Below are positions 21,397 through 21,798 of a stretch of 21,798 bases of DNA, in pieces. Numbering within the stretch: position 1 is the first letter of the stretch; each line of letters begins with the position of its first letter. Below the pieces are notes generated by a model, which did no database searches, was not told the origin of the DNA, and saw only the letters and a list, made by a program, of their open reading frames with translations. A program made the position numbers and the translations under genes. Location of the stretch: positions 1-21,798 of IMG/VR virus record IMGVR_UViG_3300008116_000909. The stretch is one strand, 5' to 3'. The DNA comes from a virus.

Positions 21397-21798
21397 ATGT
21401 TTACAGTAAATGACACAGCCTTTCCTCCATATTATGTAAATAAGTACATAAACGCCCAACTTACAGATTTTGGTATTTTAAGCGGGTATGAACAAATGAT
21501 TCCAATCTTTCCTACTAGTCCTACCAATATTGAAGATGTATTTAAAAACTATATAGGTGCACCAGGAGTTGGCGACCCATTATTAATCCAATATGAAAGA
21601 CTTGTAAGGTTTAGAGTAGGTCCATTCTATCCAAGAAAACGTGAGCAATTAATATATTATTTATATTGCACAGACCTAAGCAAAGTATCTGATGCCCATA
21701 GAATTATTACAGACTGTATGGATCGTGAAGATGCATCAGCCCAAGATTTAAATAAGTGGGTGGGAGAACACCCAGAAGCATTTCCTGGTGGACGTAAT
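21397..21798 (+). CDS. Tail-terminator-type or minor tail protein, N-terminal part (partial)
   Basis: ATG 21397 lies four bases after the preceding stop and the frame stays open to the end of the window, giving at least 134 residues. It starts MFTVNDTAFPPYYVNKYINA, with YEQMIPIFPTSPTNIEDVFK, then VGDPLLIQYERLVRFRVGPF and REQLIYYLYCTDLSKVSDAH, IITDCMDREDASAQDLNKWV. The strand-helix mix and the position after head-closure and tail-completion genes fit a tail-terminator or neck protein. The C-terminus is missing, so the call is weak. No ribosome-binding site is obvious; TAGAAT six bases upstream lacks the TG seen in the other promoters. Confidence 0.55.
   Translation, partial: MFTVNDTAFPPYYVNKYINAQLTDFGILSGYEQMIPIFPTSPTNIEDVFKNYIGAPGVGDPLLIQYERLVRFRVGPFYPRKREQLIYYLYCTDLSKVSDAHRIITDCMDREDASAQDLNKWVGEHPEAFPGGRN

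Overview
This window looks like part of an AT-rich tailed double-stranded DNA bacteriophage (Caudoviricetes). It holds most of the head and connector genes, a long block of tail-fibre genes, and one metabolic cassette. The virion proteins resemble those I associate with phages of aquatic Actinobacteria and, for the fibre repeats, cyanophages. The host is therefore inferred, with freshwater actinobacteria as first guess; nothing in the sequence proves it. I see no integrase, attachment site, tRNA, CRISPR array or transposon. All genes but one (a secreted lysozyme-like protein) lie on the + strand, and no gap without a gene exceeds about 165 bases.

Layout. (1) 1-620: the end of a glycine-rich fibre protein, two small fibre-associated proteins and a bidirectional terminator. 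(2) 625-1179, minus strand: signal-peptide lysozyme/transglycosylase with a near-consensus promoter, divergent from the next block. (3) 1291-7082: seven fibre or baseplate-type genes built from shared modules (TNKT repeats, an Mtd-like N-terminus, a common C-terminal domain). (4) 7086-10389: a regulatory region with repeated ACTTTACAA and a 19-bp palindrome, then a compact four-gene cassette. Its genes are a class II B12-dependent ribonucleotide reductase (nrdJ), a membrane-anchored protein resembling the transcobalamin-like C-terminal domain (DUF4430), a 53-residue one-helix membrane protein and a PduO-type cobalamin adenosyltransferase. (5) 10424-14048: a large lectin-like (LamG) virion protein split by a tandem 4-bp duplication. 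(6) 14067-21798: a small unknown protein, portal, protease-scaffold with a nested scaffold start, major capsid protein, a small capsid-linked protein, and a run of connector, head-closure and tail-completion genes that leaves the window.

Expression logic. Nine extended -10 promoters (TG-N-TATAAT or TG-N-TATACT) sit directly in front of genes, eight on the + strand and one on the minus strand. Four of them lie only 7-9 bases from the start codon, which predicts leaderless mRNAs. Inside the resulting units, genes are coupled by TAATG or ATGA overlaps.

The most interesting proposal is the cassette at 7246-10389. It pairs an adenosylcobalamin-dependent enzyme with the enzyme that makes adenosylcobalamin, and places between them a surface protein of a fold family found in vertebrate B12 carriers. 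This suggests a phage-borne module that captures and activates B12 for dNTP synthesis. The reductase and adenosyltransferase calls are firm; the B12-capture role is a hypothesis.
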